Below, piece after piece: positions 60,821-64,000 of a stretch of DNA of 64,000 bases. The notes below the pieces were generated by a model that made no database searches, was not told the DNA's origin, and was given only the letters and a program-made list of their open reading frames with translations. The stretch lies in contig NZ_JAFMOF010000003.1 in NCBI RefSeq assembly GCF_017349075.1, positions 992,001-1,056,000 of the forward strand, read 5' to 3'. Position 1 is the first letter of the stretch, and each line of letters starts with the position of its first letter. The position numbers and the translations under genes were made by a program. This DNA comes from Streptomyces triculaminicus. GTDB taxonomy: Bacteria; Actinomycetota; Actinomycetes; Streptomycetales; Streptomycetaceae.

Positions 60821-60990
60821 ATGCCCCTTTGCGGCGATTTACGGGGTGGCTGCGCCGATCGCGTGACATTGGTCGCATCACCCGTTCACCGCCACTCCGG
60901 GCGGAACATTAGACTCGACGGATCTAGAAGGCCCGCATGCGGCGTCTAGAGCTCGACAACGGCGACGACAGCTCGATGAAGGAGGCACGG

Positions 60991-62928
60991 GTGGCCCTGC
61001 TGACCCGCATCAGGGGACCGCGCGATCTGGACCGGCTGAGCCCGGAGCAGCTCGACCGGCTCGCCGCGGAGATCCGCACCTTCCTCGTCGACGCCGTCTC
61101 CAAGACGGGCGGCCACCTCGGCCCCAACCTCGGCGTCGTCGAGCTGACCATCGCCCTGCACCGCGTCTTCGACTCGCCCAAGGACAAGGTCCTCTTCGAC
61201 ACCGGCCACCAGGCCTACGTCCACAAGCTGCTCACCGGCCGCCAGGACTTCTCCCAGCTGCGCGCCAAGGGCGGCCTGTCGGGCTACCCCTCGCGCGAGG
61301 AGTCCGAGCACGACGTCATCGAGAACAGCCACGCCTCCACGGTCCTGGGCTGGGCCGACGGCCTCGCCAAGGCCAACCAGGTGCTGGACAGGTCCGACCA
61401 CGTCGTGGCCGTCATCGGCGACGGCGCGCTCACCGGCGGCATGGCCTGGGAGGCGCTGAACAACATCGCCGCCGCCAAGGACCGCCCGCTCGTGATCGTC
61501 GTCAACGACAACGAGCGCTCCTACGAGCCCACCATCGGCGGCCTCGCCAACCACCTGGCGACCCTGCGCACCACCGACGGCTACGAGCGCTTCCTGGCCC
61601 GCGGCAAGGACCTCCTCGAGCGCACCCCGGTCCTCGGCAAGCCCCTCTACGAGACGCTGCACGGCGCCAAGAAGGGCCTGAAGGACTTCATCGCCCCGCA
61701 GGGCATGTTCGAGGACCTGGGCCTGAAGTACGTCGGCCCGATCGACGGCCACGACATCGAGGCCCTGGAGTCCGCCCTGCAGCGCGCCAAGCGCTTCGGC
61801 GGCCCCGTCCTCGTGCACTGCCTCACCCAGAAGGGCCGCGGCTACAAGCACGCCGAGCAGAACGAGGCCGACCGCTTCCACGGCATCGGCGCCATCCACC
61901 CCGACACCGGCCTGCCCGTCGCCTCCGGCGGCGCCAGCTGGACCTCCGTCTTCGCCGACGAGATGGTCAAGCTCGGGCAGGAGCGCGAGGACATCGTGGC
62001 CATCACCGCCGCGATGATGCAGCCCGTGGGCCTGGGCAAGTTCGCCAAGGCCTTCCCCGAGCGCGTCTACGACGTCGGCATCGCCGAGCAGCACGCCGCC
62101 ACCTCCGCGGCGGGCCTGGCCACCGGCGGCCTGCACCCGGTCTTCGCCGTCTACGCCACCTTCCTCAACCGCGCCTTCGACCAGGTCCTGATGGACGTCG
62201 CCCTGCACAAGTGCGGCGTGACGTTCGTGCTGGACCGGGCCGGCGTCACCGGCGACGACGGCGCCTCCCACAACGGCATGTGGGACATGTCGATCCTCCA
62301 GGTCGTCCCCGGCCTGCGGATCGCCGCCCCGCGCGACGCCGACCAGGTCCGCGCCCAGCTGCGTGAGGCCGTTCAGGTCAAGGACGCGCCCACCGTCGTG
62401 CGCTATTCCAAGGGCACCGTGGGCCCGGCCGTCGAGGCCGTCGGCCGCGTCGGCGGCATGGACGTCCTGCGCGAGCCCGCCGAGGGCACGGCCCGGCCCG
62501 ACGTGCTCATCGTCTCCGTCGGCGCCCTCGCCCCGATGTGCCTGGAGATCGCCGACCTGCTCGACAAGCAGGGCATCTCCTCGACCGTCGTCGACCCGCG
62601 CTGGGTCAAGCCCGTCGACGAGGCCCTGCCCGGCCTCGCCGAGAAGCACCGCGTCGTCGTCACCGTCGAGGACAACGGCCGTGTCGGCGGCGTCGGTTCG
62701 GCCGTCTCCCAGGCGCTGCGCGACGCCGGCGTCGACCTGCCGCTGCGCGACTTCGGCATCCCGCCGCGCTTCCTCGACCACGCCTCCCGCAAGGAGATCA
62801 TGGCGGAGATCGGGCTGACGGCCCCCGACATCGCCCGTCAGGTCACCGGCCTCGTCGCCAAGCTCGACGGCCGCTACGAGGACACCCCCGAGGACCCGGC
62901 CGAGACCGCCGGCGCCGTCCGGGACTGA
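60991..62928 (+). CDS. dxs: 1-deoxy-D-xylulose-5-phosphate synthase
   Basis: 645 aa thiamine-diphosphate enzyme, first step of the MEP isoprenoid pathway (pyruvate plus glyceraldehyde 3-phosphate). The start is GTG 60991 with AAGGAGG five bases upstream, giving the typical VALLTRIRGPRDLDRLSPEQL. Conserved parts: FDTGHQAYVHKLLTGR, the ThDP motif GDGALTGGMAWEALNN...NDNERS, VYDVGIAEQHAATSAAGLA with the catalytic Glu, and the C-terminal VTVEDNGRVGGVG. Streptomyces usually carry two dxs genes; this one matches the position of SCO6013 by memory. A 5'-UTR hairpin with two XbaI-type TCTAGA arms lies upstream. A terminator follows. Confidence 0.97.
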   Translation: MALLTRIRGPRDLDRLSPEQLDRLAAEIRTFLVDAVSKTGGHLGPNLGVVELTIALHRVFDSPKDKVLFDTGHQAYVHKLLTGRQDFSQLRAKGGLSGYPSREESEHDVIENSHASTVLGWADGLAKANQVLDRSDHVVAVIGDGALTGGMAWEALNNIAAAKDRPLVIVVNDNERSYEPTIGGLANHLATLRTTDGYERFLARGKDLLERTPVLGKPLYETLHGAKKGLKDFIAPQGMFEDLGLKYVGPIDGHDIEALESALQRAKRFGGPVLVHCLTQKGRGYKHAEQNEADRFHGIGAIHPDTGLPVASGGASWTSVFADEMVKLGQEREDIVAITAAMMQPVGLGKFAKAFPERVYDVGIAEQHAATSAAGLATGGLHPVFAVYATFLNRAFDQVLMDVALHKCGVTFVLDRAGVTGDDGASHNGMWDMSILQVVPGLRIAAPRDADQVRAQLREAVQVKDAPTVVRYSKGTVGPAVEAVGRVGGMDVLREPAEGTARPDVLIVSVGALAPMCLEIADLLDKQGISSTVVDPRWVKPVDEALPGLAEKHRVVVTVEDNGRVGGVGSAVSQALRDAGVDLPLRDFGIPPRFLDHASRKEIMAEIGLTAPDIARQVTGLVAKLDGRYEDTPEDPAETAGAVRD

Positions 62929-62952
62929 CGCTCACTCATATCGCCGTAGCCG

Positions 62953-62997
62953 AAGGGCCGGCCGCACCACCTTCCGAGGGTGGTCCGGTCGGCCCTT
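62953..62997. terminator. hairpin terminator after dxs
   Basis: Long imperfect hairpin: AAGGGCCG... with ACCACC on the left and GGTGGT ...CGGCCCTT on the right, 24 bases after the dxs stop, followed by CCGC. Almost 19 paired bases with two mismatches. Confidence 0.85.
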
Positions 62998-63135
62998 CCG
63001 CACTGGTGCGCCGGACCTCCATCGGGTGAATCCTGGACGGGGTGGCTGTGGCCGCCCGGGAACGGCCCCGAACATCGCGGACACTCGCTCAGTTCAGAGG
63101 AGGACGAGTGACGCCGAGCAGGTGGAGGTGAGCCG

Positions 63136-64000
63136 ATGAGCACAGCGCATTCCGACCGGAGCGGCCGCGGCAGGAGCGGCATGTTCCGGACCAAGACCGT
63201 GGAGCAGTCCATCCAGGACACCGAGGAGCCGGAGCACGCGCTCCGGAAGGACCTCTCCGCCCTGGATCTGACCGTGTTCGGAGTCGGTGTCGTCATCGGC
63301 ACCGGCATCTTCGTCCTCACCGGAAAGGTGGCCAGGGAGAACGCCGGCCCCTCGGTGGCGCTCGCCTTCGTCCTCGCCGGCATCGTCTGCGGGCTCGCCG
63401 CCCTGTGCTACGCCGAATTCGCCTCCACCGTGCCGGTGGCCGGCTCCGCGTACACCTTCTCGTACGCCTCGCTCGGCGAACTCCCCGCCTGGATCATCGG
63501 CTGGGACCTCATCCTGGAACTGGCGCTGGGCTGCGCCGTGGTGGCCGTCGGCTGGTCCGGCTACATCCAGTCGCTGATGGCCAACGCCGGCTGGTACCTG
63601 CCCGGGCCGCTCACCGGGGCGCACGACGGCACCTTCGGCTTCGACCTCCTCGCCTGCCTCCTGGTCCTGGTGCTGACGGCCATTCTGGTCGCCGGAATGA
63701 AGCTGTCCTCGCGGGTGACGGCGGTCGTGGTCGGGATCAAGGTCACCGTCGTCCTCATCGTCATCATCGTCGGCTCCTTCTTCATCACGGGCAGCAACTA
63801 CCACCCGTTCATCCCGCCCACCCAGGAGGCCGCGTCCAGCGGCGGGCTCGCCGCCCCGCTGATCCAGACGATGTTCGGGTTCACCCCGTCCAACTTCGGC
63901 GTCATGGGCATCTTCTCGGCGGCCGCCGTCGTCTTCTTCGCCTTCATCGGCTTCGACATCGTCGCCACCGCCGCCGAGGAGACCCGCAACCCCCAGCGCG
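63136..64000 (+). CDS. APC-family amino acid permease (partial, C-terminus outside window)
   Basis: The first 288 residues of an amino acid/polyamine/organocation transporter. After a hydrophilic N-terminal ~38 residues comes LTVFGVGVVIGTGIFVLTGKVA, the conserved TM1 with the GxGIF backbone-binding motif, then CYAEFASTVPVAGSAYTFSYASLGELPAWIIGWDLILE (TM2-TM3 signature), and FFAFIGFDIVATAAEETRNP (TM6 with substrate-binding FIGFD). The layout matches bacterial cationic amino acid transporter-like permeases. ATG 63136 has GGTGGAGGTGAG upstream. The substrate is unknown; S. coelicolor has an APC transporter gene after dxs at the same position, from memory. Confidence 0.93.
   Translation, partial: MSTAHSDRSGRGRSGMFRTKTVEQSIQDTEEPEHALRKDLSALDLTVFGVGVVIGTGIFVLTGKVARENAGPSVALAFVLAGIVCGLAALCYAEFASTVPVAGSAYTFSYASLGELPAWIIGWDLILELALGCAVVAVGWSGYIQSLMANAGWYLPGPLTGAHDGTFGFDLLACLLVLVLTAILVAGMKLSSRVTAVVVGIKVTVVLIVIIVGSFFITGSNYHPFIPPTQEAASSGGLAAPLIQTMFGFTPSNFGVMGIFSAAAVVFFAFIGFDIVATAAEETRNPQR

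Overview
The window looks like a chromosome segment of a Streptomyces or close relative. It is very GC-rich, with strongly G/C-biased third codon positions, GTG and TTG starts behind purine-rich ribosome binding sites, and rare TTA codons confined to accessory genes. Gene families and order from about 11.5 kb to the right edge resemble, from memory, the Streptomyces coelicolor block SCO5967-SCO6014 (SepF-like SflB, arcA/argF, HTH-MurA, aconitase, ngcEFG, rok7B7, xylFGH, dxs). No rRNA, tRNA, CRISPR array, insertion sequence or replication origin was recognised.

Positions 1-11.3 kb hold the right part of an aromatic polyketide cluster that continues beyond the left edge. It contains an iterative type I PKS of the 6-methylsalicylate-synthase type (KS-AT-DH/TH-KR-ACP). 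Around it are a PrnA-type flavin halogenase, an EntE/DhbE-like aryl-acid ligase, an AhpD-like protein, a partial SAM methyltransferase and an acetylserotonin-type O-methyltransferase. The predicted logic is build a methylated hydroxyaryl acid, halogenate and O-methylate it, then activate it for transfer. As sequenced, the PKS carries a one-base frameshift near 7060 in its AT domain.

Positions 11.5-22.2 kb are mostly core genes: sflB, an ATPase overlapping a MazG-type pyrophosphohydrolase, small conserved proteins, a homocysteine methyltransferase, the Hen1-Pnkp RNA repair pair, then arginine deiminase and ornithine carbamoyltransferase.

Positions 22.3-29.7 kb form a CoA-dependent aromatic acid catabolic locus: an enoyl-CoA hydratase and a monooxygenase/old-yellow-enzyme fusion; PaaX and an aryl-CoA ligase on the opposite strand; an acyl-CoA dehydrogenase and a RidA. 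Two matching promoter/operator boxes drive the two plus-strand operons, and TTA codons suggest bldA dependence.

Positions 29.8-34.8 kb are a degraded accessory island: a broken regulator, an HD hydrolase, a TTA-containing XRE regulator, a truncated radical SAM gene fused out of frame to a pentapeptide-repeat tail, and a possible Fe-dependent oxygenase. Positions 34.9-42.5 kb return to core genes (HTH-MurA, Uma2, alpha/beta hydrolase, PP2C phosphatase, aconitase).

Positions 42.6-44.7 kb hold the most unusual candidate system: two paralogous precursor-like peptides followed by a membrane M50-type metalloprotease with a PqqD-like N-terminus. A WhiJ/DUF397 pair, a serine hydrolase, an FG-GAP protein and a GH92 mannosidase follow.

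Positions 52.5-64 kb contain the chitobiose/GlcNAc importer ngcEFG with a DasR-like site upstream, the ROK regulator rok7B7, the xylFGH importer with a composite operator, dxs, and a truncated amino acid permease at the right edge.
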